The notes: generated from the sequence alone by a model not told the origin. 64,000 bases of DNA from Labilibaculum euxinicum (GCF_009795715.1 NZ_WTCR01000001.1:474564-538563); one strand, 5' to 3'; shown: positions 10,020 to 20,199, counted from the first letter of the stretch. Numbers and translations are program-made.

Positions 10020-11249
10020 TACTTTCGCAACATCTTTCCCTTCCAAATACGCATGAAGATAAGCAAATTGAGGAGTCAGCCTGCCATCTTTTGCAATTGT
10101 TGCCCTCTCAATTATTCCATCCGAATCATCGTCTAAAAGGGCTTCATACACATTCTGATACAAAGCCTCTCCAAAATCAATTGATGAATCACGAGGTAAT
10201 TCACCCGGTAAATTATCTACAGCCATAACTGTTACGTTTTTTTTATCCACGAAAGGAATTGCTTCTTCTTCGTTAAACCGATCATATCCATAAAACGACG
10301 AAGCAATTGTTGAAGCCCTCAATGTTGATGCAATTGGACCATTTAAATCACAGCTTACATCGGCAATTACCGAAATTTTAAAATCATCTTCTTTGTAATC
10401 TTCCGGAATTAGAAATTTAGGCGATTTTGGATCCCAATAATGGCAGGCAATAAATAAATCTGTCACTTTAGTAAAAGGCTTAAATATTGATCGGTACTGT
10501 TCCGGATTCTCGTAAAAATCCTTTAAATTAAATTCACCTCTGTCTTTACGTTCCACATAATATTCAGGATCAATCCGACAAACAACAGGTTCGTTAAAAC
10601 TTTCATGTAAAAATTGTTCCGGTGTAACCTCTTTCAAATTTAAAACACGTAGGGTCTGCATTGCTCCCATGGCAACACGACCACCTCCGGTAATTAATAT
10701 TTTTATGGGTTTTAAACTAACTTTTTTAAGATGTAAATACATCTCCTCCATATCCTTGCAATAACTGGCTGGTGGCAAATCAAAAAAATCAGTACGCACA
10801 CCGCGGGCTCTAAGTGCTTTATACGCTCCCACAACACCAGCCCAATGACCAAATGCCACAAGCCTTTGGTGCTTGTTATCCGTTAAATATTCATAATCAA
10901 TAAGAGTTATATTTCTTTTAATTATTTGTTGCAGCAATTCACGATTGTAAAGCTGCTGTTTTGCTGTATGAGAAAAAAACAAATAGGTTTTATTTGGGAT
11001 CAGAGTTGGAATAGAAACTTCCTTTACTCCAATCAAGATATCACAATCTCGCAAATCATCCGTTAAAAAATATCCCTGCTCCCGATATTCCGAATCAGTA
11101 AAACAACGAATATCACTCGGCTGAATGAATATACTGACATTAGGATATTTATTGAGAATTTGTAAGCCTGTTAGCGGTGGTATCGCAACTCTTCTGTCAG
11201 GTGGATTTTTAGTTTCCCGAAGGACTCCAATTCTAATTCTTTTTTTCAT
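10017..11249 (-). CDS. Saccharopine/alanine dehydrogenase-family NAD(P)-dependent oxidoreductase
   Basis: The 410-residue protein opens with RIGVLRETKNPPDRRVAIPP, the ETK...R.A..P signature shared by alanine dehydrogenase, transhydrogenase and lysine-forming saccharopine dehydrogenase. It continues with FFSHTAKQQ, DYEYLTD and VAFGHWAGVVGAYKALRARG, which fit the saccharopine dehydrogenase branch best. A Rossmann motif (ILITGGGRVAMGAM) lies near residue 190. The substrate cannot be assigned from sequence alone; lysine-pathway genes are not nearby. It is transcribed alone, convergent with rpe. Confidence 0.75.
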   Translation of the reverse strand: MKKRIRIGVLRETKNPPDRRVAIPPLTGLQILNKYPNVSIFIQPSDIRCFTDSEYREQGYFLTDDLRDCDILIGVKEVSIPTLIPNKTYLFFSHTAKQQLYNRELLQQIIKRNITLIDYEYLTDNKHQRLVAFGHWAGVVGAYKALRARGVRTDFFDLPPASYCKDMEEMYLHLKKVSLKPIKILITGGGRVAMGAMQTLRVLNLKEVTPEQFLHESFNEPVVCRIDPEYYVERKDRGEFNLKDFYENPEQYRSIFKPFTKVTDLFIACHYWDPKSPKFLIPEDYKEDDFKISVIADVSCDLNGPIASTLRASTIASSFYGYDRFNEEEAIPFVDKKNVTVMAVDNLPGELPRDSSIDFGEALYQNVYEALLDDDSDGIIERATIAKDGRLTPQFAYLHAYLEGKDVAKV

Positions 11250-11423
11250 ACGATTCCTTATTTATATGCAAGTGTGTGATTTTATGCAGGTAATGAGTAT
11301 TAAGATAATAATAAAAAGAACGATTATCCACATTCCAACCGAATTGATTTACGAACATTCCAGATATCAAACTCTTTCGTTAGCAATTCCCGAACCTATT
11401 GTTTCCCACTATACATTATAAAA

Positions 11424-11466
11424 AGACCGTTAAGCACTCTTTATTTGTAATTGATACTTAAGGTCT
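11424..11466. repeat. Imperfect inverted repeat in the gap before ssrA
   Basis: AGACCGTTAAG and CTTAAGGTCT pair with one bulged base around a loop of about 22 bases. The 311-base gap holds this dyad and, next to the tmRNA start, a -7-like TAATTTTA. No gene was recognised in it. Confidence 0.3.
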
Positions 11467-11560
11467 ATCGATACAAACTTAAATTTAATACATATTCTAA
11501 AAGGTTTCTATGAAAAAATCATGTAAAATGTATGAATTTTACTAATTTTACAACAATTCT

Positions 11561-11962
11561 GGGGCTGACGTGGATTTTGACAGCATGATGAATTAGTATG
11601 TAAGCATGTCGAGCGTTGTTATTCCAGCTCGTAAATATCGGATATCAAACTTTTTAATTGGCGAAAATAACTACGCTCTTGCTGCTTAATCGAATAAAGT
11701 AGATTAATGCTTCATCACCACTCCAGGAGTGGAGACGAGACATCCAACTTATGGTTCCACCTTGTTCCGGTAAGTAATTGGATGCTATCAATTCAGGGTT
11801 AGTCTGCTTCAGGCTTTGGGGAGTAGGCGAAATTAAAAAGATAAGATAAAGTATCGGGTGTGCTTTCCCTAACTTTGTACGAAAATCAATAAATCACTAC
11901 ACATGTAGAAAGCCTATTGATCGCGTGTTTGGACCAGGGTTCGATTCCCTGCAGCTCCACCA
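11561..11962 (+). ncRNA. ssrA: Transfer-messenger RNA
   Basis: The 5' end GGGGCTGACGTGGATTTTGAC and the 3' end with TTCGATTCCCTGCAGCTCCACCA form the tRNA-like acceptor and T arms; GGGGCTG pairs with CAGCTCC, and CCA is encoded. The tag frame reads GGC GAA AAT AAC TAC GCT CTT GCT GCT TAA (11661-11690), giving GENNYALAA, the tag typical of Bacteroidota. tmRNA rescues stalled ribosomes and marks the released peptide for proteolysis. A strong terminator follows 21 bases later. Confidence 0.98.
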
Positions 11963-11982
11963 GAAGAACCTCAAACTTCATC

Positions 11983-12022
11983 AAAACCGCTCAAACCAAA
12001 AGGTTTGAGCGGTTTTCTTTTT
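11983..12022 (+). terminator. Terminator of ssrA
   Basis: A perfect 15-bp stem, AAAACCGCTCAAACC with GGTTTGAGCGGTTTT, closes a four-base loop and is followed by CTTTTT. Confidence 0.92.
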
Positions 12023-12118
12023 ATATTGCAATCAAGAAAAATTGAAAATAATTCTATTTTCTTTAAGCATTATCTTGAAATTACACCAATTAAAAATCAA
12101 AACATTCATTAAAGCAAT

Positions 12119-12875
12119 TTAGAAAAAAGCATTTTGAGGAATTGATTTAACAAGTTTCTTTTTCAGCTTATTTTCAGTGAATTTGTGCCGCCATTGTTTC
12201 ACAGCATCTAATGTTGCGAATACTTTATTTTTATAATATTGCTTTATGTATTGCCATATTTTCTCAGAAGGATTTAACTCTTGCATGTATGGAGGGATTC
12301 GTATTAATCTAATATTCTCTGGTGTTGTGCAATGCTTAAAGGAATGAAAGCCAGTATTGTTAATTACCACTATCTTTAGTTCTGTTGGTTTGTATTGAGA
12401 GAATCGTTCTAAATATTTGTAGAAGATATCGCTGGAAACGCCTTAAATTTCATAGACAAAAGAATCGCCATTCATAGGAGAGAAGCTTACATATAGGTAA
12501 GTATTCTTAAAAGCAAGTTGATATCTCACAACTGGCTTTATTCCTTTTATTGTTAAACATTTCCCAATAAGTGTCATTAAACCAAATCTGCTTTCATCTT
12601 GATAATATAAATTAACTGACTCATGCTTATCTTTATCAAGATTAATTCTATTTGAATGTAACCAATCAGGTAGTTTTTTAAAGACATCAATGGTCTGTTC
12701 GTTTTTTTTTGTAATGAGATTTTGTCGGAGTTTTAAGTTTGCACTTGAAGTGTTTAGTCATATAAGCTCTTAAACTATAATATTCAATATCAGTGTTATA
12801 TGTTGATTTAACCCAAATTACAGCATCCCAATACACTCGCAATGGATTCTTAGAATCTGCACGCTTTTCTTTAAG
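12119..12875 (-). pseudogene. Degenerate IS630-family transposase
   Basis: Reading the minus strand, one transposase can be followed through several lesions. The N-terminal part (KEKRADSKNPLRVYWDAV) follows an in-frame TGA at 12876-12878. A nine-T run at 12702-12710 causes a frameshift before the segment with DVFKKLPDWL. An in-frame TAA at 12443-12445 interrupts after GDSFVYEI. The last 83 codons stay open and carry IRIPPYMQELNPSEKIWQYIK, the C-terminal DDE_3 signature of IS630 transposases including the catalytic glutamate. No terminal inverted repeats were recognised. The element lies 157 bases after ssrA and is certainly inactive in this form. Confidence 0.8.
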
Positions 12876-12896
12876 TCAGTATGAATATCAGTTAAT

Positions 12897-12935
12897 TACA
12901 AAAAAATATCCCATTTTGAAAAAATCAAGATGGGA
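12897..12935 (-). terminator. Terminator of the secreted triple-repeat protein gene
   Basis: On the minus strand TCCCATCTTGA pairs with TCAAAATGGGA around a five-base loop and is followed by TATTTTTTT, 25 bases beyond the stop codon. Confidence 0.75.
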
Positions 12936-12959
12936 CATCTATTCTAAATATGACAATTT

Positions 12960-14213
12960 TCACATAAAATCGATACGTTCGATATCTTCCCATTTAAAGT
13001 TTTGGTATTCATCTTCATTTACAAAAATAATTACTCCCGCATTTTTATTGGAAACATCGGTTTGGTCGCCAAGATACAGCTTCATCCCATTTTTTAGTTC
13101 AACAAGACAGTAGTTGTATGCCATTGGTTTAATACTGCCAATATTTCTGAAAGGGATAGCAAATTCCAATTTATCATTTAAACCATTTAAAATTTCCGAA
13201 TCCATTGCCTCATCTAAATCGTAAACAATTACTCCTTTATACGATTTACCTTCCTTTGTAACTAATGTACCAAACAACCTTTGCGATACCCTAAATTCAG
13301 ATAAACAATCTGTATTTTTGGAAAGAGGAAGAATCTCTAAAGAAAGAAAGTGACTCCAGGGAAAATCTACTCTTCCAACATTAGGAATACTAACTATAAT
13401 TCCTCTATTGTATTTATTAACATCATTCTCTCCGGTCAATTCGAACTGTCGTTCGGAATGCAAAGTAATGAGACTTCCATTTTCTGTTTTTTCAATTTTT
13501 TTTATTTTATCAAAAGAGATGGATACGTCTCCATCACGGCTTCTTCCATCCAATTTATCTCCCAAAAGACGCTCATCGTGATCCCATTGAATAAAACCTG
13601 TAAACTCTCCTTTCGTTGTTGTAATCTTTCCATAAATTGGGTCTCCAAAAGTCTCCATATGATCAGTAGGTGTTGTTTCAAAATTGACTATATCAATACG
13701 ATCCCAATCAATTTTCAACAAGCCTAATTCCTGATCAATGATCCAAACTTTTGTTCCCACATCATTTGAACCGCCGCTTAAGTTAATATACTTTCCATTT
13801 TTAAGTTCTAAACTTACCGATTCGCTTCCAGTTACAGATATTGATTTTATATCGCCAAACCGACATTGAAATTTTCGATCGTAAACACTGGTTAAATTTC
13901 TCCTCTCATCATTAATTGTGACTTCGAAGCGATCCCATGTTCTATTTCTACTGTATCTCTCTTCATTATTTTTAATTTTGGATTCCGGAAGGTATTTCAG
14001 GTACGGATTTTCTTCTTTGTCAGCATTAAACACATCTGTTAAAAACACCTCTTCATCATCCCAACGAATGGCACCCTTATACACATCACCATCAATTGTA
14101 GTGATACTACCGTATAAATAACATGGATATGTTTGACCCAAAACAGAGTATGAGCCAAAAAACAGTTGAATTAGAAGAAAAAAGAATACGAGATTTTTTG
14201 CTAGACGATCCAT
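12960..14213 (-). CDS. Secreted protein of three tandem repeats, function unknown
   Basis: The 417-residue protein starts MDRLAKNLVFFFLLIQLFFG, a clear signal peptide ending near VLGQ, and has AGGAAG just before the ATG. A longer in-frame start would put 17 charged residues before the signal. The mature part repeats one module about three times: YGSITTIDGDVYKGAIRWDDEE, YGKITTTKGEFTGFIQWDHDE and FGTLVTKEGKSYKGVIVYDLDE, each followed by a strand ending in an ELKNGK- or LHSER-like segment and a W-D/E-I-I/E motif. It probably forms repeated small beta-barrels. I recognise no family. It has its own terminator; the neighbour is an IS remnant, which fits an accessory locus. Confidence 0.75.
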   Translation of the reverse strand: MDRLAKNLVFFFLLIQLFFGSYSVLGQTYPCYLYGSITTIDGDVYKGAIRWDDEEVFLTDVFNADKEENPYLKYLPESKIKNNEERYSRNRTWDRFEVTINDERRNLTSVYDRKFQCRFGDIKSISVTGSESVSLELKNGKYINLSGGSNDVGTKVWIIDQELGLLKIDWDRIDIVNFETTPTDHMETFGDPIYGKITTTKGEFTGFIQWDHDERLLGDKLDGRSRDGDVSISFDKIKKIEKTENGSLITLHSERQFELTGENDVNKYNRGIIVSIPNVGRVDFPWSHFLSLEILPLSKNTDCLSEFRVSQRLFGTLVTKEGKSYKGVIVYDLDEAMDSEILNGLNDKLEFAIPFRNIGSIKPMAYNYCLVELKNGMKLYLGDQTDVSNKNAGVIIFVNEDEYQNFKWEDIERIDFM

Positions 14214-14299
14214 ACTTCCTGATTTAAATTTATTGTTCTTTCCGCTCGTATGACGAATAGACACAACAAAAGTTACACAAGAAATAAATATATCTTCAG

Positions 14300-14587
14300 C
14301 TATTTTTTACGAAAAAGAACCTGAATGTTCTTTGATGACTCTGAAGGAGTAAAAATCTGTATTAATTCCCAATCTGAATCATAGTCGGCGATGAGCTTTT
14401 TTAAATTATAGATCTTGAGTAATTTCTCTGTTATATCATCTGATTTATCTGCCATTTCTTTGGATACATCCCAAGAAAATGATTCCAATCTAAAAAACAC
14501 AGATATTTTCTTATTCGCAAGTTTAACTTCCACTTCTGCAACTTCATTATCATCACCAAGTGGTATTGGCACACATATTTCTCTCAT
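14300..14587 (-). CDS. Small protein of unknown function
   Basis: This 95-residue protein (MREICVPIPLGDDNEVAEVE at the start) has no signal peptide and no membrane segment. The N-terminal half is beta-rich (EVEVKLANKKISVFFRLES) and the C-terminal half looks helical. It lies 36 bases after the end of the ABC permease gene and runs in the same direction, so it may be the last gene of the export operon. I do not recognise a family. Confidence 0.6.
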   Translation of the reverse strand: MREICVPIPLGDDNEVAEVEVKLANKKISVFFRLESFSWDVSKEMADKSDDITEKLLKIYNLKKLIADYDSDWELIQIFTPSESSKNIQVLFRKK

Positions 14588-14623
14588 GAGTAAATGATTT
14601 AGAAGATTTATACCATATTGAGT

Positions 14624-17062
14624 TTATTCATATTTAATTGCCTTAATTGGGTCGGAACTTGCTGCCCGGTAAGACTGCCATGCTACAGTAAACAGCCCAA
14701 TCACTAAAGAAACAATTAGGGTGACAACAAATATCCAAATGCCTATTGAAATGTGATAAGGAAAATCGCTCAACCAAGCACTTAAAGCCCAATAAGATAT
14801 TGGAACAGCTATGATATTCGCAATTACAATTAACCTGATAAATTCACGAGTCAGCAAATACACCAACTTCGCTACCGATGCACCCAATACTTTCCGAACA
14901 CCCAGCTCTTTGGTTCGTTGCTCGGCCATAAAAGAGGACAATCCAAAAAGCCCCATGGATGCAATTAAAATGCTTATCAAAGAAAATATTGAAAAAATCC
15001 ATGTCAGTCTTTCTTCCGGTTCATAATTTTCTTTCATTCTATCATCTAAAAAGGAATAACCAAATGACATATTGGGACAGAACTCATTCCATACTTTCTG
15101 AATATATAGTAGCGTTTCTTTTCTATTTTCAGAATTAATTTTCACGTGCAAATTCCTTCGGTAATCAGGATTTTCCGAAACAATGAGGTTCATCGGCTCA
15201 ATTAAATCTTTAAGAGGCTGATAATTAAAATCCCGAATTACACCAATCACCTCTCCCAATTGAACTTCTCCTCCTTCATCAACACCATCAATTTCAACTC
15301 CCAACTGAAGCTTTTTCCCTAAGGCATTTTCGCCCCAGTTAAATTTAATTGCGGCCGACTCATTAACGATAAATGCATTGATTGTATCTGATGGAATCTC
15401 ACGACTAAAATTTCTTCCTTTCAGAATATCCATTTCCATTAAATCGATATAATCGAAATCAATAACATTGAAATTTAATGCATATTGCTGCATCCCTTCA
15501 TCACTCTCGTACAAATGCACCGTTTTCGATCCTCCAAAACCAATTAATGAACTAGAAGTTGCAACAGCCTTTATGTTGGGATTTTTCTTCAGCTCCATTT
15601 TCAATGCATCTATTCTGGTCCGCAATACTGAATCGCGAATAACCGAGACTACAATATCTTTTTTATTAAATCCCACATCCATACTATTCATGTACAGGAA
15701 TTGAGATGCAACAATGATAGTTCCGCTAATCATCATGGCTGAAACTGTAAACTGTGAAATCACAAGCAATTTTCGCAAAAAACCATTTGCTCCACCTCTG
15801 CCATTTCTTCCTTTTAGAATAAAAACCGGCTGAATTGAAGACAAGTAAAGAGCAGGATAACTCCCCGAGAAAAGACCTAAGAGGACGGCAAGAATTACAT
15901 TAAACAAAATCACCTCCGGAGTATCCAAAAAACTCAATGTAAGATCCTTATTTACCAATTGATTAAACAGTGGCAGCAACAACTCAACGCATATTAAGGC
16001 TATAATAAGGGCAAAAACTGTTAACGATATACTCTCCATCATAAACTGACGAATGATATTTTCTCTTTGTGCGCCAACCACCTTACGAATACCTACCTCT
16101 TTTGCCCGCTTTGAAGATCGCGCAGTTGCCATGTTCATATAGTTAATACTGGCTATGGACAGGATAAAAATGGCAATTGCTGTTAGAATATAAATGTATT
16201 TTATATTGCCGGTTGGAGCATCCCATTGCAATTGTGATCTTAAATGAATATCCCCAAGATGCTGAATTATTAATTTGTAGGAAACCCCCAGTTGATCTCC
16301 AAGCTCCTTCATGTATTTCTCATAGTAAGCCGGAAACTTTTCGAGAATAGCATCAGCCTCTGAATTTTCTTTTAACAACAAAAAAGTATAATTATTAAAA
16401 GACCAAAATGAAATTGGTTGCTGACTGTTAAATTGCTCCGCTCCCCTTATGCTTTCCAATGTTTTCATGGAATAGAAAGCATTATATTTAAAGTGGCTGT
16501 TGGAAGGGAGATCTTTCATTACTCCACTAACAGTATAGGCTGCATTTTCACCAACAAGCAATATCTTTCCTATTGGATCCTCGTTGCTAAAATACTTCTT
16601 AGCCAGAGTTTCATTTAGCACTATTGAGTATGGTTGAGTAAGAGCTTTTTTTGGATCTCCTTTAAGCAGGGGAAAGCTAAAAATAGTAAATACAGAAGAA
16701 TCAACAAAGGCGATATGTTCTTCATAAAACTCTTTATCATCATATTTAAACTGCTGTCTTCCTGAACCTTGAAACCGAACAAACTGCTCCACCTCAGGAA
16801 ATTCCTCAGCAAAGGTTGGCCCGAATGGCAAAGGCGATGTCGCAACACGGTCTCTCTTTCCACTCAAAGTAAAATCTGATCCCAAACGAATGATCCGTTC
16901 ATGATTCACATTGTACTTATCGTATGATAATTCATCCTGAACAAACAGTAAAATCAGAATTGTACAAATTAATCCTACAGATAAACCGACAACATTAATT
17001 GTTGTATAGAATTTATTTCTGGAAAAATTTCGAAAAAGTGTAATGAAGAAATTCTTAAACAT
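14624..17062 (-). CDS. ABC transporter permease, MacB/FtsX type
   Basis: The 812-residue inner-membrane protein has the double layout of this class: a membrane helix at about 20-42, a periplasmic MacB_PCD domain, three helices at about 285-430 with the FtsX signature (ATARSSKRAKEVGIRKVVGA), a fourth helix, a second periplasmic domain and three C-terminal helices with EQRTKELGVRKVLGAS. Such permeases pull on periplasmic domains to expel substrates rather than carry them through the membrane. It is the last large gene of an adaptor-permease-ATPase-permease operon and is paralogous to the permease two genes upstream. Confidence 0.92.
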   Translation of the reverse strand: MFKNFFITLFRNFSRNKFYTTINVVGLSVGLICTILILLFVQDELSYDKYNVNHERIIRLGSDFTLSGKRDRVATSPLPFGPTFAEEFPEVEQFVRFQGSGRQQFKYDDKEFYEEHIAFVDSSVFTIFSFPLLKGDPKKALTQPYSIVLNETLAKKYFSNEDPIGKILLVGENAAYTVSGVMKDLPSNSHFKYNAFYSMKTLESIRGAEQFNSQQPISFWSFNNYTFLLLKENSEADAILEKFPAYYEKYMKELGDQLGVSYKLIIQHLGDIHLRSQLQWDAPTGNIKYIYILTAIAIFILSIASINYMNMATARSSKRAKEVGIRKVVGAQRENIIRQFMMESISLTVFALIIALICVELLLPLFNQLVNKDLTLSFLDTPEVILFNVILAVLLGLFSGSYPALYLSSIQPVFILKGRNGRGGANGFLRKLLVISQFTVSAMMISGTIIVASQFLYMNSMDVGFNKKDIVVSVIRDSVLRTRIDALKMELKKNPNIKAVATSSSLIGFGGSKTVHLYESDEGMQQYALNFNVIDFDYIDLMEMDILKGRNFSREIPSDTINAFIVNESAAIKFNWGENALGKKLQLGVEIDGVDEGGEVQLGEVIGVIRDFNYQPLKDLIEPMNLIVSENPDYRRNLHVKINSENRKETLLYIQKVWNEFCPNMSFGYSFLDDRMKENYEPEERLTWIFSIFSLISILIASMGLFGLSSFMAEQRTKELGVRKVLGASVAKLVYLLTREFIRLIVIANIIAVPISYWALSAWLSDFPYHISIGIWIFVVTLIVSLVIGLFTVAWQSYRAASSDPIKAIKYE

Positions 17063-17138
17063 ACTTGCCTTATTAATATGCAGCTCAATTTTCAGAATAT
17101 GAACCTAAGAATTGATTAATAACGATAATATTTTCGTT

Positions 17139-17828
17139 CTAAAGCTTTTGTCTCATATTCTCAGTTACAATATGTCCGTCAAACAATTGAATAATACGAT
17201 GACTTCTATCGGCATCTGATGGCGAGTGAGTGACCATAATTATTGTAGTTCCTTCCTCATTAAGCTGAGTTAAAAGATTCATCACCTCTTCTCCGTTAGC
17301 AGAATCCAAATTACCCGTTGGCTCATCCGCTAAAATCAATTTGGGATTGGAAATAACTGCTCGTGCAATTGCAACCCTTTGCTGCTGTCCTCCAGATAAT
17401 TGCTGAGGAAAATGCTTAGCTCTATGGGCAATATTCATTCTTTCCAATGCCTCATTTACTCTTCTTTTTCTCTCTGCCCCAGATACTTTCATATACAAAA
17501 GAGGCAACTCAACATTCTCAAAAACGGTCAATTCATCAATCAAATTAAAACTTTGAAAAACAAAACCAATGTTTTCTTTTCTCAAATTTGTTCTTTGCCT
17601 TTCAGTGTAGTTCTCTACCTGATAGCCATTAAAATGAAGCTCTCCTTCACTTGGATTGTCAAGCAAGCCAATAATATTCAGCAAAGTTGACTTGCCACAT
17701 CCCGATGGCCCCATTATCGCAACAAATTCGCCTTTATTAATTTCCAGATTGACATTATTTAATGCCGTAGTTTCCACTTCGTCGGTTCTGAAAACTTTAA
17801 TTAAATTTTTAGTATTAATCATAGCCAT
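17139..17828 (-). CDS. ABC transporter ATP-binding protein, MacB/LolD type
   Basis: The 229-residue ATPase has Walker A GPSGCGKST near residue 40, the Q-loop in GFVFQSFNLI, signature LSGGQQQRVAIARA, Walker B LILADEPTGNLDSA and the switch histidine in TIIMVTHSP. DEPTGNLD and its size place it with the MacB/LolD/FtsE group. It starts 18 bases after the upstream permease gene and probably powers both flanking permeases. Confidence 0.95.
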   Translation of the reverse strand: MAMINTKNLIKVFRTDEVETTALNNVNLEINKGEFVAIMGPSGCGKSTLLNIIGLLDNPSEGELHFNGYQVENYTERQRTNLRKENIGFVFQSFNLIDELTVFENVELPLLYMKVSGAERKRRVNEALERMNIAHRAKHFPQQLSGGQQQRVAIARAVISNPKLILADEPTGNLDSANGEEVMNLLTQLNEEGTTIIMVTHSPSDADRSHRIIQLFDGHIVTENMRQKL

Positions 17829-17846
17829 ATCTATTTATACAATCAC

Positions 17847-20195
17847 TTATTCATATTTTAGCACTCGCACCGGAGTTTTTAAAGCCAATTTCCATATTTG
17901 CTGATAAACTGTAAGAAAGGTTATCAACAGAGATACAAATCCTGACAAGATAAAAATTCCAATTCCAATATCTATTCGATAGGCAAACCCCTTTAACCAC
18001 CACTCCATCACAAAAAATGAAAGTACCCAAGCAATGAAATTGGAAAGCATTACCCATTTAAAAAATTCTTTTAACAACAATTGAAATACAGTATCCATAT
18101 TAGCTCCAAAGACCTTCCTTAGTGCCATCTCACGGGATTTCCGTTCTGTAACAAAGGAAACAAGCCCAAACAAGCCCAAATATGAAATAATAAAAGCTAT
18201 TATTGTAAATGAAATAAATATTTTACTCATTCGTGATTCAGCCGTATAAAAATACTTAAAGTCCTCTTCCAAAAATCGATAAGTAAACGGAATATCAGGA
18301 ACTGTTGAGTCCCAAACTGTTCTTATTTTATTTAGAATTGGCTCCACATCTTCTCCAATTCGAATAGCTATATATTTAAATGCTGCCGGGTTTCGCATCA
18401 TGATTAAGGGTTCCACTCCAACCTGAAGACTATTAAAATTAAAATCTTTAACAATACCTATCACCTCGCCCGAATAATCCCAAATCTGCAAAGGTTCTCC
18501 AATGATATGGACCATATTCATCTTTTCTGCCGCCGATTCATTAATAATAAATTTCAAGCTATCCCCGCCATGCAATTTGGAAAATCCCCTTCCCTGAATC
18601 ACATCCATTTCAAATGTTTCAATGAAATCATAATCCACAAAAGACAATTGAAACAAGATATCTTCAGAATCTTTTATTTTTCCGGGCCAATCTACATCCC
18701 AAGTTGAATTTGTAAAATTCACCGGCATTTGGTTTGCTGCAGTTACCCAGTAAACTCCCTGGATTTTAGTCAACTCATTTTTCAACTTAGGATAAATCGA
18801 ATTAAAATCATCTGCCATCTCAATATAAATCAAATCGCTCTTATTGTAACCAACATCCGATTCCCTTAAAAATTTCAGTTGCTGATAAATAATCCCTGAA
18901 CAAATAAACAGAGATATCGACATACTAAATTGAATGACTACCAACACCTTCCTGAGCAGAGCAGAATCTTTTCTTGAAATGCCTTTAATTACATGAATTG
19001 GCAGAAAAGAAGACAGAAACAAGGCAGGATAACTTCCTGACACAATTCCTGTAAGAAGTACAATGCCCGAAACGCTAAATAAAAATTTTATATTATTTAT
19101 CCCCAATGACAAATCCCTATCCGTTAAATCACTAAAAACAGGCAGTAATAATTCAACCAAAACAACGGCAATTCCTAAGGATATTAATGTAAAAAATATC
19201 GATTCGCCAAGAAACAAACCGATTAATCCTTTTCGCTGAGCTCCAACTACTTTTCTGATAGCCACTTCTTTTGCTCTTCTTTCTGATCTGGCAGTTGCCA
19301 GATTCATATAGTTAAAACAGGCAATTAAAAGTATCAAAACAGCTACCAGCAGGAATACTCTCACATACCAAATTGAACCCACTTTATTCGTGTTAATGGC
19401 ATACAAATGATATTTCACGAAAGCCTGAAGATCAAGATCTACATTTGAATTCTTAATACGATCTTTAATATACGTTTGTAACTGAGCCGCCAAATCATCC
19501 GAATCAACTCCTTCTTCTACTTTAATAAAAGTGTGAAAAGTATTTGCCTCCCAATCATTTAAATCATAAGACCACAACTTCCCAAAAAATTGAAAAGGAA
19601 GAATAAAGTCGAAAGTTATTGATGAATTAGCCGGCGGATTTTGAATCACAGCCGAAACTACATAATCAAATTTGGAATTTATTTCAATCTTTCTTCCAAT
19701 CGGATCCAATTCGCCGAACAATTTCTGAGCGAGCTTCTCTGTAAGCACAATTGAATTTTCCTCCTTAAAAGGATTCTCTTTTTCTCCTTCTACGATAGGA
19801 AAAGTAAAAATCTGAAAGAAATCTGCGTCAACAATTTTCCCGCCATCCTCAACAAAACTTTTCCCATCCGCAGAAAGAATCAATTGCCCCCAGGTAGTAA
19901 CCATTCTGGTGGAATACTTAATTTCCGGAAATGTTCTTTTTATTGATTCGGCTAATGGCGCAGGTGTTGAATATACCGAAAACACATCCCCGTCTGCATA
20001 GTTCTGATTCTCATAAACACTATAAACCTGATCAATATCCTCGTGAAACTTATCAAATCCCGTTTCATATTCTACCCATATTAATATGAGTAACGTACAA
20101 GTCACACCAGTTGCCAATCCTAAAATATTCATTAAAGAATAGGCTTTTTGCCGATATAAACTTCGTAAAACGGTATTCAATAGAATTTTTAACAT
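17847..20195 (-). CDS. ABC transporter permease, MacB/FtsX type (second paralogue)
   Basis: This 782-residue permease has the same duplicated FtsX/MacB_PCD architecture as its neighbour: an N-terminal helix at about 18-40, the first FtsX block with ATARSERRAKEVAIRKVVGAQR, and the C-terminal block with ERKSREMALRKVFGANM. It is only four bases after the adaptor gene, so both are translated from one message. Two different permeases with one ATPase suggest a heterodimeric transporter or two alternative ones. The substrate is unknown; antimicrobial peptides, lipids or envelope stress factors are typical for the family. Confidence 0.92.
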   Translation of the reverse strand: MLKILLNTVLRSLYRQKAYSLMNILGLATGVTCTLLILIWVEYETGFDKFHEDIDQVYSVYENQNYADGDVFSVYSTPAPLAESIKRTFPEIKYSTRMVTTWGQLILSADGKSFVEDGGKIVDADFFQIFTFPIVEGEKENPFKEENSIVLTEKLAQKLFGELDPIGRKIEINSKFDYVVSAVIQNPPANSSITFDFILPFQFFGKLWSYDLNDWEANTFHTFIKVEEGVDSDDLAAQLQTYIKDRIKNSNVDLDLQAFVKYHLYAINTNKVGSIWYVRVFLLVAVLILLIACFNYMNLATARSERRAKEVAIRKVVGAQRKGLIGLFLGESIFFTLISLGIAVVLVELLLPVFSDLTDRDLSLGINNIKFLFSVSGIVLLTGIVSGSYPALFLSSFLPIHVIKGISRKDSALLRKVLVVIQFSMSISLFICSGIIYQQLKFLRESDVGYNKSDLIYIEMADDFNSIYPKLKNELTKIQGVYWVTAANQMPVNFTNSTWDVDWPGKIKDSEDILFQLSFVDYDFIETFEMDVIQGRGFSKLHGGDSLKFIINESAAEKMNMVHIIGEPLQIWDYSGEVIGIVKDFNFNSLQVGVEPLIMMRNPAAFKYIAIRIGEDVEPILNKIRTVWDSTVPDIPFTYRFLEEDFKYFYTAESRMSKIFISFTIIAFIISYLGLFGLVSFVTERKSREMALRKVFGANMDTVFQLLLKEFFKWVMLSNFIAWVLSFFVMEWWLKGFAYRIDIGIGIFILSGFVSLLITFLTVYQQIWKLALKTPVRVLKYE

Positions 20196-20199
20196 CCAC

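Noticed and set aside
9992..10228. Plus-strand open frame after rpe
   Set aside because: It starts in the loop of a terminator hairpin and is antisense to the dehydrogenase-like gene.
11940..12118. Integration (att) site at the 3' end of ssrA
   Set aside because: No second copy of the tmRNA 3' end and no integrase were seen downstream within the window.
12793..13113. Plus-strand open frame across the transposase remnant and the secreted protein gene
   Set aside because: It runs antisense to both and has no signal peptide, motif or ribosome binding site.
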